Shown: one piece after another, positions 14,104 to 26,860 of the stretch
How the letters are laid out: each line of letters starts with the position of its first letter
Position numbering within the stretch: position 1 is the first letter of the stretch
From: Valencia hispanica
Lineage: Eukaryota > Chordata > Actinopteri > Cyprinodontiformes > Valenciidae
DNA length: 64,000 nt
Assembly (NCBI GenBank): GCA_963556495.2
Contig: OY747722.1
Location: forward strand, 19,270,001-19,334,000
Direction of reading: 5' to 3'
Notes under the pieces: generated by a model
What the model was told of the DNA's origin: nothing
Seen by the model: the letters and a program-made list of their open reading frames with translations, nothing else
Databases searched by the model: none
Made by a program: the position numbers and the translations under genes

Positions 14104-14217
14104 AGTGGAGGAAGGGACACTCAGCAAATGTCCGCAGGGCAGAGTTGAACCCAGGACGACCGCTTTGAGGACTGAGGTCTCTGAACATGGGGTGCCCATC
14201 TTAACCACTACGCCCCA
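14104..14217 (-). repeat. tRNA-derived SINE-like fragment
   Basis: Read on the minus strand, the element starts tggggcgtagtggttaag (box A-like) and contains gggttcaactc (box B-like) about 60 bp later. It then has a body ending ...gcggacatttgctgagtgtc. This matches a very common fish tRNA-related repeat known from memory. The 3' tail fades into AT-rich sequence, so it is a head fragment. It is not a functional tRNA gene, because no cloverleaf with paired acceptor ends is seen. Confidence 0.7.
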
Positions 14218-14224
14218 GAGACAG

Positions 14225-17200
14225 CAAATTTGAAAATTAAATGAAAGCCAGGAAAGATAACTTTAGGAATATTATAGTAACATCAGAAATTAGGTAAAAT
14301 ATAATATACTAGAATCCCAAGTGTCTACATATTTATTATTTTTCATAAAAAGAGTCAACCTACAAGGACATAAACACAAGGCTCAGCTAGAAGGCAAGGG
14401 ATATAAGTTATATAAGCTGATCTCATTAGTGCATTTATATTAATCTACAACTCATAAACACATAAAAACCAGTAACAATAGACACAAACAGCACAAAAAT
14501 GTTTCCTGTTAGTTAATTAATGTTTTGACAGGACAGCTTATGACTGGCTGGTGAACAAAGTCAGCCAGGCTGAATTCACAGTGGGTTTTAACTGACAGGA
14601 TGAGCAGATGGGTTATTCATGAGTGCACTCTCACACAAAAACGTATAGAAAAAGCAAAACACCACAGCAGCAGATAAAACATGCACACACACACACTCAC
14701 AGGCACAAAGACAGAGGGTTGTAAATGGGCCCTTTTCTGTTCACATCACATCTTTTTAAAAAAGGCTTGGAAACATTTTATAAACTTAATACATCGGTGA
14801 TGTTCCTATGGGCCTTCATTAGGTGCTTCTTCGCATATCCATATGTATAAAAACACACAACCACAACTTAGCCTTGCAAGCCAATTACATAGGCTGAAAC
14901 AGTAGGGCTGGTAAACATTTGAGGCAATTAGATGTTTATTATCAAGAAGACCATGAAGTTTCAAAAGATGAAGCACAGACACAAATACACAGTGCATCTG
15001 TGGAGCATTCATCTCTCTTATCTTCTTTACAATTTAGCCTTTGTTTTCCGATCTTCACTTACCCACATATTGATCTAGCAAAAGCAAAGCTTTAGCTCTC
15101 TCCATGAATATAATGGATCTATGTAGCAGTATCTAGTTTAACATGAAATAAAAATATTCAGCTGTATATGAAGATGTACTCAAGAAACCAAAATCTTTTT
15201 AATAAGGGCATACATTCACTCAGACCTCTTTAACACAATGTATGCATAATTAAATGTCATGCTGGTTATGTAAATGAAAACGCAGTTTTTTTTACTCGGC
15301 AACAGGAAATTGTATTGCTTTTCTTTACACAGAATTCTTCAATTTGACCTATTTACACAACAAAAATTAAAATTCCAATGTGCAGGACCAGAAGGAGTTA
15401 TTGACAAACGTTTTGACTGGGTAGGGCTTCCTTCTGGCCATGTTTACTAAGTTTACATTTACAGGTGCATCTAGATAAATTTGATAAGCCCTTTTTCCCC
15501 CTGCCGCATTTCAGTTCAGAAAGTGAAACAATAATTCAGAACAGATAATTTCAGACATTTCAAAAATTAAAACAAATGAAGAGCAAAGATTTGTTGACTA
15601 TCAGGTCAAACATTTGGTTGTAGCTGGTTTTTTTTTAGCGACTCTGAGAACTGGATATTGTATTAACTGCACAGTAGAAAAGAAGGTGAACAGCACACGT
15701 TGGCTCAGCATACTACAGACCTAAAGTCCATACACAACTAGTGTAACAGCTGCTTGTGCAACCTGTCAAATCAATCCTGCTGTGAAACAACCATCATGTA
15801 AGCCTGTCAAAGGTAGAGAACCGTGGAATGACATTCGCCTTACAATGCAGACTGAGACCTCGGTTTGAGAGTACATGCCACTCTGAGGCTACAGAAATTA
15901 AAAATCTGTATAAAGTTTGCCATGAAGGGATTTACTGTCTGAAATATGTTAATTTTTCCCTCCATAGTGGCTGATAATATTTAGAGATTCAGTGTCACAA
16001 TACTATAGCCTAACAAAAATAGGATTGAAAAATGAGTATTTGCTTAACATTTGAAGCAAAAGCCCAGTGAATGATTTGCTACTTTTCTAGCTTGTTTCTG
16101 TATTCAACTGTGTTGTGATGCTAATGCTAGACATGTGCATAAACCAGGGGAGATTATATTATAATTTTTCTTAGCATTTGATAATGTAACATATGTGATC
16201 TCTAGCTAAACAACACTGCCACATACTTTTCAGACAAAACTCGAAGTTTCCTGAACGCTGCAGTTTAGAGACGCCATAAATACCATGCAGTGGTGATACT
16301 GCAACAAATCATATGTAAATGCTATGCGAATGTAACAATGACTGTATAGCCATGTTCATTCATCTCATGTAAGACTATGCAGATGCTTTGTCTGCACTGA
16401 TGAAGATTCATTCTCGTTAGTATGCTGAATGTTTGAAGTGGCAGACAAGGCAAGGGAGAGGGTCAGCTGAGCATTAGAAATAGAAAAAACAGAAAACAGT
16501 TCATATTCCATTTCACACTCTTCATCCAGTTACTCATGAAATATTGTAATAAGGGGTTTTCAAAAAGGATACATACTGGTGTTCCACAAATTATGGATGG
16601 TTTCTTCACATTTGGACCTAATAAAAAAACGTTTTAGATGCAATAACAAATGTGACCACATAGTCAGACATTTCCTTTCGGTCATATCTTAATATGTTAT
16701 TTAAACCAAACAAATAGCATAGAAGATTTCTCAAAAAATATGGTTATTTCAATCTGATGTAATGTTTCTTTAAGTTTGTTTTGGTTTCAGAGAACATTGA
16801 GGTATCGTTCATTCACCACCGGTGCCCTGCAGCCTGTGTTTTGTTGGTTGTTAAATCCTACAAGTTGTTCTCCAAAAAGAACAATGCAAACAAGAAAATA
16901 GGTGTCATTTTGATTCATTTAAAATATTTTAATTTTGAAACATTTCGAAAGATTTTTCAAGTATGTTTTCATAATACAAAATGTTTTAATAGAAGACTGT
17001 TAAATTGATAAATGTCAAGTTACCATTTAGGATTTGGAAGGGCAAATATTAAAAGAAATGTATTTTGATGTTGATTATGTTATCTAAATCCCACACCACT
17101 GGTCCCTGAAGCAATACATTACATTTTAATTCAAAATGTTTCCACTGGAAGAAAAGGCTTATAGGAACATGGTTGATTACATTGTTACATTCATTTACTA

Positions 17201-20200
17201 TGCACCGCACATTCACAGAGATTGTAAGAAATAATATGCAGAAAAAAGTGCAGCAGCTTATTTGTGAGGAAAATGAAACTTTATTGATTTATTTTCAGAA
17301 ATGAGGCAGCATAAGAAGGAAAGCATGGCGTGTAAATGTACAAAAGCCTAAAAAGGTACATTTAGGATATTACTGTTCTTGTGAAAATGAAAACACCATT
17401 TAAGACGATATGAGTGTTGTGACACAGGGCAATTAAAGCATTCACACAGCATTGAAATGAAAACATGTTTAAGCTTAAGAGCTATTATACAAGAAACATT
17501 AGCAACAAAACAAGACTAACTGTAGCAACTGACACTTCTGCAGCTGCCAACCCAGTCAGAATGGTTTAAGGAAGATTGAACATTAAACAATATCTCTACA
17601 AGGCCACACCGTTTACTGATGCATACATCCTGAGCTGTGAAAGGATCTTATGTTCAGAGTGTATCATGCTATTATTTTATAACAGCTGTACCAAGACATA
17701 CAGGGTCATCTATTTCAATTAGATATCACAAGAATGTTAATGCTTTAAGATGCAACTATGTGCTACTTATTATTCATGAGCTGTGGTCACTGTTCTGTTC
17801 ATTTTTGTTATCTCTCATCCTATTATTTCTACCACCCATTTCAATTGCTGTTAGTTTTTTTATTTCTTAAAATGTACGCTTATAAATTCAATTACTGTAA
17901 AGAAATTGCTTAGTAGAATGATTTCAAAGCGCTTTTCTTGAACAAAATTATTAGAATATAATCAACATCAGGCTGAACTGTCTTCTGAAAATCACAATAA
18001 GGGACGGAATACCTGTATAAATAGTAAACATTGAAAGGAGTTTTTAAGGCACTGGAGGATGACAGCTGCCATTCCCCCACCTGTTGCTACACAGTGCAGG
18101 TCAGCTGGCTTAAAGAAGGTTCCGACACTTTTTTTATTACAAGCTTGGCCAGTTAAAGCCATAGATCGCAAAAGCGACCGACTTGGTTGCCAATTTCAGA
18201 ACATGACGCTGCGGCAACAACTTTAGAAAAAGTATAGCCCTGTACTAGACAATTTTTCTTAACCTCAATATTGAAAATAAAAAATATAAACACTCCTACC
18301 ACTGCATCCTGCTGTTCCTTATTCTGATGGACATTCCACTGCTGTCAATCAAATGAGGTCAAATTGTTACAAGCTGAAACTAGCACATGGTCTTTAGCTT
18401 CTGACAGATCTGTATAACAGTTTCGGTTTCATTGTTAAAAATATATTTTTACTTCATATTAGGCTCCTTAATTATAGCTTGCATATAGATTTTCTACTTA
18501 TTTTGTCTGACAGTGTTAATATCCTTTCTCTGCCCTTTTATGTAGGGAAAAAGGTTGCCACCGGAAACACTGCAATTATGTTTTAAATGATCTGCTATCT
18601 TAAATATATTTCAAAAAATAATCTGTCACATTATATTCTTAGTGTTAATATAATAAGATCCATACTTGAATAAAATTGTAAAGAACACTTTTGCCTCCAT
18701 CTAAATGCTCTTCAGATAACAGATGGGAGATGATGAGGTAGAATTTGTGGTGAAGAACAAAACTGCTTTAAATGTTGTTTTGTGGCAACATCTCCCAATT
18801 TGTAAGGTTATTTGTGCTTTTTGGATGTACTACATATTGTAGCTCTGCTGTTTCAAACTAAGGACCTGAATTTCTTAGGCTATCCTAAATAAAATAAAGC
18901 AAAGTTGCCCAACACTGTGGCTGACGTATAGCTAAGTGTGTTGCAAACTCCTATTTTTTAATACTCCCATAATCTCAGCTAAATAATTTGTTATGTCAAC
19001 ACCTTGTCTGCTGAAGCTGTTCAGCAAAAGGTAAATCTCGTCTACATCTGCCCTGAACTGACACACAAAGAAAATGTTTTGTAATGTATTGTGCCAATAA
19101 AATTACTAAACCTCCAAACAACCCTAAACCTCCATAGAGACAATGTATTGCAACTTCCAAATGGATTCCAACTTTCTTTGTAATAACATTTCTCACATAT
19201 TTCACGTTCTCCAAAGCCCTCCATTTTAGAAAACCAACAGTATCTATTATTAAACAACAGAATCTATTATCTTACAATCTATCTTGGAAAAAGTTGTGAA
19301 ATAACAATTTGATAGTAAATATAGTTAATACATAGAACACAGACTGTTGAAATACTGTCATCAGTATTTCTTTACAGTTGTCTACATAGTATGTTAAAGC
19401 TTCCTCTTTGCATTAATAAGCCTTAAATTCATACAGCTGCTGCCCCACTCCCATTCCTTTTCAACATTTGGGGTAGGGGTTGGAGATGTGTGAAACCATA
19501 ATCCTATTCTAGGCACCAAAAAGGCCAGAGTTGGCTTTCCATGCAGGAAAGATAAATTCAGCTGTTGGAAAGTATTTACGGTTACAGAACCTCAAAGTTT
19601 ATACAGATTTCATACATGTCCATGCAATGGAGAAATTGGTCCCACACAGTTTGCTGCTGAGAATTGGGTGGCTTTTTGTTTATACTTTATTTTGGATTGC
19701 ACAGCATTTTTTCCTTCCCCAGAACTACGATGATTTCCTGGCTGGTAGTGGGAAGTGGCACAATGAGGGGCATTCATGCAAGAATGTACACTGATTAATC
19801 TAGAATAACATTATGAACTAGTAGATTATTTCAGCAGCAATAGAAAGAACCATTGCTTGTCTGTTTTAAATAAAAGCAAATAGATCAAGGTTATCCTGTG
19901 ACAATCTCATTCTGGCCATCCCTGGCTTCCACCAAATATGTGTATAAAACATGTCATCTGTTAAACACATTCTGACACAAAAAGTAAATTTCTGGTAAAC
20001 ATAAAAACTGTATCAGTGCAACAGGCTACAAATAAAGGCAAAACTATACATCTTGCAAATATTCCTATTTGCACTAGCATAACACCTTGCATTTCAATGG
20101 CTTGTTAATGGTTTATAGGTACACACACCAGAGCAATTACCGTTCAAAATGAGGTGCCTAGCAAAAGAAAAAGCGTTGGCCAGGGGGAGTGTTGAGTGAT

Positions 20201-21570
20201 TGTTGCATATTTCCTCTTTTTCAGTCATGCATTTTTCCCTCAGTGTTAGCATCCAGAGACTATCTTTGTTGTTCAGAAAATCTGCTGCAGGCAAAATGTC
20301 TGCTTATATGACATTTGACATCGAAGTTAGCTGTGTTTGTTGTAAAGTGCGACTCCCCAAGGTTGTAAAACCTGATAGTGCTAAGAGGAACAGGATTGTT
20401 TTGAAAAGAAAGTGTATTAAAGTCAAACCCAAAATGAAGATGTATTGCTATTGGCTGTTCAGGTTACAACTGTGTCAAATTCCAAAATCTTTGGTTTCAT
20501 CATCTTTTTGGGGGAATACAGGGGCAATTCAAAACATCACTTTGATACTACTATTGCTAAAGAGGCATGGGATACCAAAAAAACATAGCATTCAAACATT
20601 TAACATGTGTAAACTCCATCTTTTCCTTCGATGCTGACCCTATCAGAAACATCACAGACTGTAAAGTGTTGTTGTTATGTCTTCACGACTTTACACACCT
20701 AGTGACCCATCAAGACAGTCTGACATTTAAAAAAAAAGCCAAGGTTCTGCCCCTCGATTCTCTTCTGCCCTGGAGGTCTTTTGCAGTGCCTTGCATTACA
20801 ACCCTGTCACAAGTTAGAGCAGTGAATTTCATCAGGGTTGCCAGTATCAACATGGCAAAGAGAGCAAGGTTGGAATGATGAGGAATAAAAAAAGAAAAAA
20901 AATTACTAACAAGTAAAAGGGGAAAAAAGAGGTCATCGCGGTGGGGAGTGAGCAGCAAAAAAGCTGCGAAAACTCCAGGGAGGCACAGATTTAGAGAGAA
21001 TCCAGAGTGGTATCAGCTGATTCAACAATGTCCTCATTGCATGTTTTAAAGCCAATTTAAAGCTAGCTTTTAAAGTGCTGCCTTACAGAAAACACCATCA
21101 GACTTAATTCCACTGTTTGCTTTAGGGTGAATAAAGTTGTGTGCATAATGCTGTCAGTAGGTGGTGGTGCACACTAAAGATAGCTGCAATTACCCAAGAA
21201 AAAGAAGATACTAATCTGGATAAAATGTCAGTCTCACATACACATTTATTTCCCAAATATAGTCATGCCTGTGCATATATATTGAATTTAGAGTCAATTC
21301 CCACTGTTATGTTGCAAAACAAGTTTCTGCCTGATGGTAATAAGTATGTCTTTAGATACACCACTCAATCAGCCAGAAATCAGAATGCATCCACTCCAAC
21401 AACTCTCAAACATTTACCAACAGCATGCACTGTGATGTGTTGTTTTAGCTTAATAAAAATCTGCAAAAGATAAGGGACTAAGCAAACTTTGATTATGAGT
21501 AAAGAGGGCCCATTTATCCCTTTTAGCCTGGAGAGTTTTGCAAAGGAGAGTCTCACTTATGCGCTTCCTG
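14225..21570. other. Long non-coding stretch
   Basis: Over 7 kb of AT-rich sequence with no confident exon or complete transposon. The longest open frame (20200-20637) has random-looking composition. Near 15460 a short stretch, caggtgcatctagataaatt, resembles the end of a Tc1-type element but is too short to annotate. Confidence 0.45.
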
Positions 21571-21574
21571 CAAT

Positions 21575-21707
21575 AGTGCCCCCCGGAGGCCGTTAGCCAG
21601 TAAAAAAAATAAAATCTATAAATTAGCCGAACTATTGTATAGGTAGGACGCAGAGTCCAAAGAGTGTGAAAAAAGTAGCGGCTAATAGTCTGAAAGTTAA
21701 GGTACTG
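21575..21707. repeat. Fragment of a common fish MITE
   Basis: The sequence tataaattagccgaactatt followed by a GTGAAAAAAGTAGCGGC segment and gctaatagtctgaaagttaa resembles a very common fish palindromic repeat that I remember. Only one arm and part of the middle are visible, and divergence is moderate. Confidence 0.5.
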
Positions 21708-21709
21708 TT

Positions 21710-24270
21710 AAGAGGACACCAGACAAGTCAACCTTAATGCTTACATGAAAACTTGAGCTTTAAAACAAGAGTTTGTGTTTATGGCATGTTTAAATTATAT
21801 TTCCCTCAAAAGACAGAATTGCTTCCTGGCTACATTAGAAGTCTGGCCTGCACCAGAGCCTGCAGAGAGGACTCAAAACAGCTGAAATCAAAGGAGTGGA
21901 AAAATTATAGATGGTTGAGATTTTATTTGTTCCTAAGATTGCTCTTCTATCTCACAGTAGATGTGTGTTTCTTATTGTACTTCACTTGTTCAACTTTTTT
22001 TTCAGGTGTGAATTTAGTAATACAGCCATCTCCCAGTGGAGGTCGAGGAGATGCTGAACCTTTTTAGTCTTTTCATTAAAGCGGGGCCATCTCTGTATAA
22101 CAGAGATGATGCAGCTCATGGTGCTGACTGTATTGTGGACTGAATTCTGATTTGTCATGCCTTTTGAATAACTTGCAAGGATCCACACAGAGGAGTAGGA
22201 GTAATACAACAGCAAATTATGTCACTTCTTTAATAATTTGACCGTAACATATTGAAATCGGACTTATTTTTTCTAAATATTTTAAGAAAATAATACAAGA
22301 AAAGAACACTTTCAATGTTTTTAGACCTCACGGAACACTCATGCATTTTTTTATTCAAACATGTATTTGAAATGAAACAATATCTGATGTCATCTATGTT
22401 GTATAATATAAAACTATGCACAGCAATAACAGTTGAAACCAATATGATACAGTCCAGCTCTTTCAGATACCTTTCCCCCCCCCTCTATGGACCCAATATC
22501 CATTTCTAATAAAAAACAACAGCTCATTCAAACCTAATAGAATTATTTTAGGCTTTACTAGTAATAGTGTGAGAAAATCTAATAATAAGCATAATTTATG
22601 TAATTTAGATCTGTGGAGTTACTGTATTGTTGTTGCCTGGCACTTGGACAGACAGCTGCACTAAAAATTAAGCTCACTCATAAGAAAGTAGTCAAGCTGA
22701 AAATATCTAATGAAATACTGGCAATCCGGAAAAGATCACTGTGAATGAGTTACCTTCTGCTGATAAAACTTCATCAGCAGGGTCGGTTTGGACAAGCAAT
22801 TTTCCTTCATAAATTAAATCTTAATTTGGATTTGGTTATTGTGTGATATAAAAGTTTCATTATCCAAAATCATTTAGCTGTGGCAAAAAACCAGACTTAA
22901 TCTGTCAGGGGCCATGTACTGTTTTACTTCACTGTAAATATGCATAATACAGCCATGATATTGTGTATTGTAGTATTATATGATATTACATTATCAGATG
23001 TAGTAATAATTGAGTTTTTGTGTTTAAGTAAACATATTTAGACCAGTTTCTAAATTTTGTTTTTATATTGCAACACTGTGAAATTGGTATTGTTAAGTCC
23101 AAACCTAATCAATACATTCAGAAAGTTATTTTTTCCACTAGGTATTTCTGATATCAAGGTATACAAGGATTTACAAAAAGCTTTGATCCCTTTCCCCACC
23201 TGTTGCTGTACACTGCAAGTGTAACCATGCCAACCCTGGTAATGGCAGGCCCAATTCTCTCAATGTGATGTTACTCTGCATTGCGTTTAATGAGAGTATT
23301 GAGACAAAGGTACAGTCTCGCCAGCACCCACCATTTATTCTGTACAAACACAAGAACGCTGGTCAGGCTCAGTTAGCTCGCAGTCGGGTCACATAACACA
23401 CTGCAGAGAAATGGAAAGACTTAATGCAGGCACACATTACCTCACCTAGCCACTGTGCATTTACCAACATTGGGCGCTTCAGAATGATAAAGTCACTCTT
23501 AAATCGCTTCAGTACCGCTTTAAAATATCCTGCACTCATATGATTACTAAATAACTTCCCTAAATTTAGAAATATTTCCCATATACAGATCGCTAAAATG
23601 ACCCGACCTACCTCGAACGTATCCGTCCCAATACTTGCGAGTATCAGACGCAGCTGATGATGAAATGAGATGCTCAGAGCCAACTCACCACACAATGCAG
23701 GGCAGTTCAATACACTGACAATACTGATGGCAAGTGGAATAATACTATTTACCCTCTTACACGAGTCACATCTGCAGTATTCATCTTCCAACAATGAAGA
23801 CAAAGTTGTTTAGAAAGGCAAGTTGTAGAAATTAAAGGATAATAATCTCTCTTGACAAAGCAATTATATTTATTAAGTACATAGAGCAAGCTAGGAGGGG
23901 CGTGTCTATAAAGCACCAGAGTGCAAGCTGGCTACCCAGCTCAGAAAGTACAATTAATTTGTGCAGGTCAGGTTCTTACACGCACAATGGCACTCATTAA
24001 AGTTCAGAACAAAAAAAAAACAGAGTAGAGTAATCTGTGCAATATGTTAGCTTACTTAGAAAGGGCTTCTAAATTTAAGTAGCTTTAATTGTTAATGGAA
24101 AGGAAAAAAAGTCACCCTTTAAAATAATCTGTTTCAGCTAGATACCTCACCTCTTAAAACTAAGTAAATTTTAATCAGCTTTTTTCAAAATATTATTTAT
24201 CTGGAAAGTGATTGTTATATAACATGAATTTGCGTATGTTAAACAGTGTCAAAATACCACTATATAACTC
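21710..24270. other. Non-coding sequence with one open minus-strand frame
   Basis: No recognised gene. A 144-codon minus-strand frame at 23369-23803 lies in slightly more GC-rich sequence (23300-23960). That block has AATAAA on the minus strand near 23340 and a TATAAAG on the plus strand near 23908, but no domain was recognised. Confidence 0.4.
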
Positions 24271-24281
24271 AGGACAATAAC

Positions 24282-25159
24282 CAGTGGCGGCTGGCCAATA
24301 GAGGGCGATAGGGCGCCGCCCCCCAGTGTTTTTTTTTTTGTTTTTTTTTTTTTTACAATAATCACATACTCTAAGTTAATTGTGTGTTTAAATTCGTAAC
24401 AAAGTATCATATTTACAAATATATATCATTTTCGGAGAAAAAGCTCCCGCTGCTGAGCAGCTGGGGCGACAGAAAACTCGCCCCAAGCAGTGCAGCAGCC
24501 AGCCAATCACTGACAAGAAATTCGCCCATAGCAACAGGAATTTATCCAATCAGCGTCGTTGATCCGGACGCTTGAAGGGCGATAGAGAAATTGCCCCAAG
24601 GCTGGTGTGAGGACTGGCAAGATATCTGGTGGTGACATTGGCAGTGTGATTTCTCTGCCACAAGGGGGCGCTGCTGTAAGAGTTAGCTTTGTGTGTAAAC
24701 TTTTTGTGTAAACCTAATGAGTTATTTGTTTCCAGTTTGGTTCTAAACTTGTTTGTGTAATATTGTATTTATGTTAATATAAGAATGCCTCAAGTTGTAA
24801 ATATTGGCATTAAAATAATCAGTATTTCACATAGTACTGGTATCCAGTCGTTTCTGTTTAATTGTTTTGGGATGATTATTGAAAATGACTTGATAAGCTA
24901 TATGCACACCTCCACTACTTCCTGATCTAAGTACAGCCCTTTTATTTCCTGTCTGTATTGGACAAACTGATCAATCCAGGTGTGTCTGACCTCAGTAGTC
25001 ACAACAACAATAGTCAGACACACCTGGATTAATCTGTTTGCACTTAGTTCAGGAAATAATGGAGTTGTGCACAAAGCTCAGAAAGCACAAGTTTGATTTA
25101 AAAAAAGAAAGAAAAAAAAGCACAGCCCCACCAAGAATATTTTTCACCAGCCGCCACTG
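24282..25159. mobile_element. Non-autonomous hAT element with perfect 8-bp target duplication
   Basis: The ends are cagtggcggctgg (24282) and its reverse complement ccagccgccactg (ending 25159). The flanks are identical: acaataac at 24274-24281 and again at 25160-25167. An 8-bp duplication with CAGTGGCGG-type ends is diagnostic of hAT (Tip100/Ac-like). The 878-bp interior has no transposase frame. It includes a poly(T) tract (24328-24353), a GC-rich segment and an internal inverted repeat (24963-24990 with 25013-25040, 26 of 28 positions paired). Confidence 0.93.
24963..25040. repeat. Internal 28-bp inverted repeat in the hAT element
   Basis: The left arm includes atccaggtgtgtctgac and the right arm gtcagacacacctggat, separated by 22 bases. 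Two mismatches lie toward the outer ends. It would fold as a strong hairpin in RNA or single-stranded DNA. Confidence 0.85.
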
Positions 25160-25167
25160 ACAATAAC

Positions 25168-26843
25168 TAATGTAATATTTTTGCAGCGGCATGGATAATA
25201 TTTTGCCATTTTAACAAAATTAGATAATTTCCTACGTTTTGATGTGTTACTTTAACTCATCTTCATCATAACGTGAGACTCTCTTGCCTATAAAGTTTTC
25301 TCTAAAAAGGTATAGGTTATGTTGAATTTTATCTCGTAAAAGAGACAGTGAATGCTGATGGGTAAAAAATTGCCAAACGTCCTTCCATCAAAACCTGCTG
25401 GCAGCCCTTCTCCCTGCTTGAAAGACTGTGTGCGCACACTAGTAACTAACAGGTGACGCACATATGAGACAGGCGGCTTTGCGAATGCGCATGGACGCAA
25501 ACGCCCACGAGTGTAGCCAAAAGAAGACATATGGTCATTCCCACCACAGGGAAGGAAGAAGCCAGAAAAGCTTTGGCACAGTCTTCATGATATCAGCTTG
25601 TGAGTGTGTGTTTGTTACTGCTCAGTGCACCGTTTCCGAAATCATCGGTGCTTCCAATCCACAAGGAGGCCACTTCGCCTTTACCCTTCACTGAACTCAT
25701 AACTGCAAACCAGACAGAGAGATGAACGGAGGAAAGACTGAAGGAGATGTGCACCAGCTGGAAGGGGTAAGTGCAGAAAAAAATACAACAAAGAGAAATA
25801 ACATCTTTAAACTAAGAGCAGTGGAAGGAGGGAGAGGTGGAGATACCCAGGTGTCTGTTCGATGCAGCAGAGGAAAAGTGATAGAGTATACATCAGAGGA
25901 GGAATGTGTGTATAGGTGCAGGTGTAAGTCTGTGTAATATGCCTAAGCTCCTGGATTTGTCTGCTCAGAGCGATTCCGATGGAACAAAGAGCTTAAGGCC
26001 ATCACACTGCAGGGATTTAATACACAAATGCACTGTGCACACTCGGGGGTTATGCACCCTTCCTGCACAAACATGTCGACGTTCACAGAAAAATGCCTGC
26101 ACGTGTAAGAGCATGATACAGATTACAGAAATTATGATCTACAAAAAAACAAACAAAATGTAAACTACCATAGCAATATCAAGGAGTACAAACATAACAT
26201 ATACAGACTAGCTTTTTTTAAATTATTTTTAGAAAAATAGAGTTGAATTAAAATTCTCAACCGCCTACTTTCTAACCTTTAGTGTTGTCACTTACGGATT
26301 ATTCTGTGAAACATGAAATGGTATCGATAACATAACATCTAAACTTAGAAGTCAGAATCTCAGTCTGCAACTTTGGTGCAAAGACTTTTTAAATGTAAAT
26401 ATTGTACAAAAAATAATATTGCAGCAGATATTTTCTTACCAAACACATAATTATTCAGAATATCAACTTAGATTTTTATGATCAACCAGGCTTTTTTTAT
26501 AAAAATTTCAAAAAGAAGTAATTTAAAACTGAAGCTGAAGTTTATAAATCTAAAACAGACTTCTGTTGTTCCACAACCTCCACTAGCCATATACATGAAG
26601 CCTTTAGTATCGTTTTCATTTTTTAAAATTCCAGTCCAATATTTACATTATGGAAATAAACATACCTGCACACTTGTCATTCTTCTGTGAAAATCAGCAT
26701 TTTTTAAATCAAATTCGACTTTTTGTGAATTGTATAGATCCGAAGAGTTTTTTATCCCGGGGGCGGTTGGTTCGATTTCAGTCGGTCTTCTTAAGAATCA
26801 ATTCGCAGAGAAAGGCCGGGACCCCTTCTTTTCCACAAAACAT
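25168..26843. other. Mostly non-coding sequence
   Basis: AT-rich except for about 25440-25960, which is less AT-rich and contains a candidate short coding exon (25722-25766). No recognised transposon. Confidence 0.4.
25722..25766 (+). other. Candidate short first coding exon (speculative)
   Basis: An ATG in a purine-rich context (agagagATGa) opens MNGGKTEGDVHQLEG and is followed at 25767 by GTAAGT, a consensus 5' splice site in phase 0. The surrounding 500 bp is less AT-rich than the neighbourhood. I do not recognise the protein, no downstream exon is identified, and a 15-codon match to a splice rule can occur by chance. Confidence 0.2.
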
Positions 26844-26860
26844 AAGAACAGTTTAATATG

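Noticed and set aside
14104..14217. Possible tRNA gene
   Set aside because: Box A and B are present but no cloverleaf or acceptor pairing is visible; it fits a tRNA-derived SINE better.
20200..20637. 145-codon plus-strand frame
   Set aside because: Composition looks random, with no domain, splice signals or conservation evidence.
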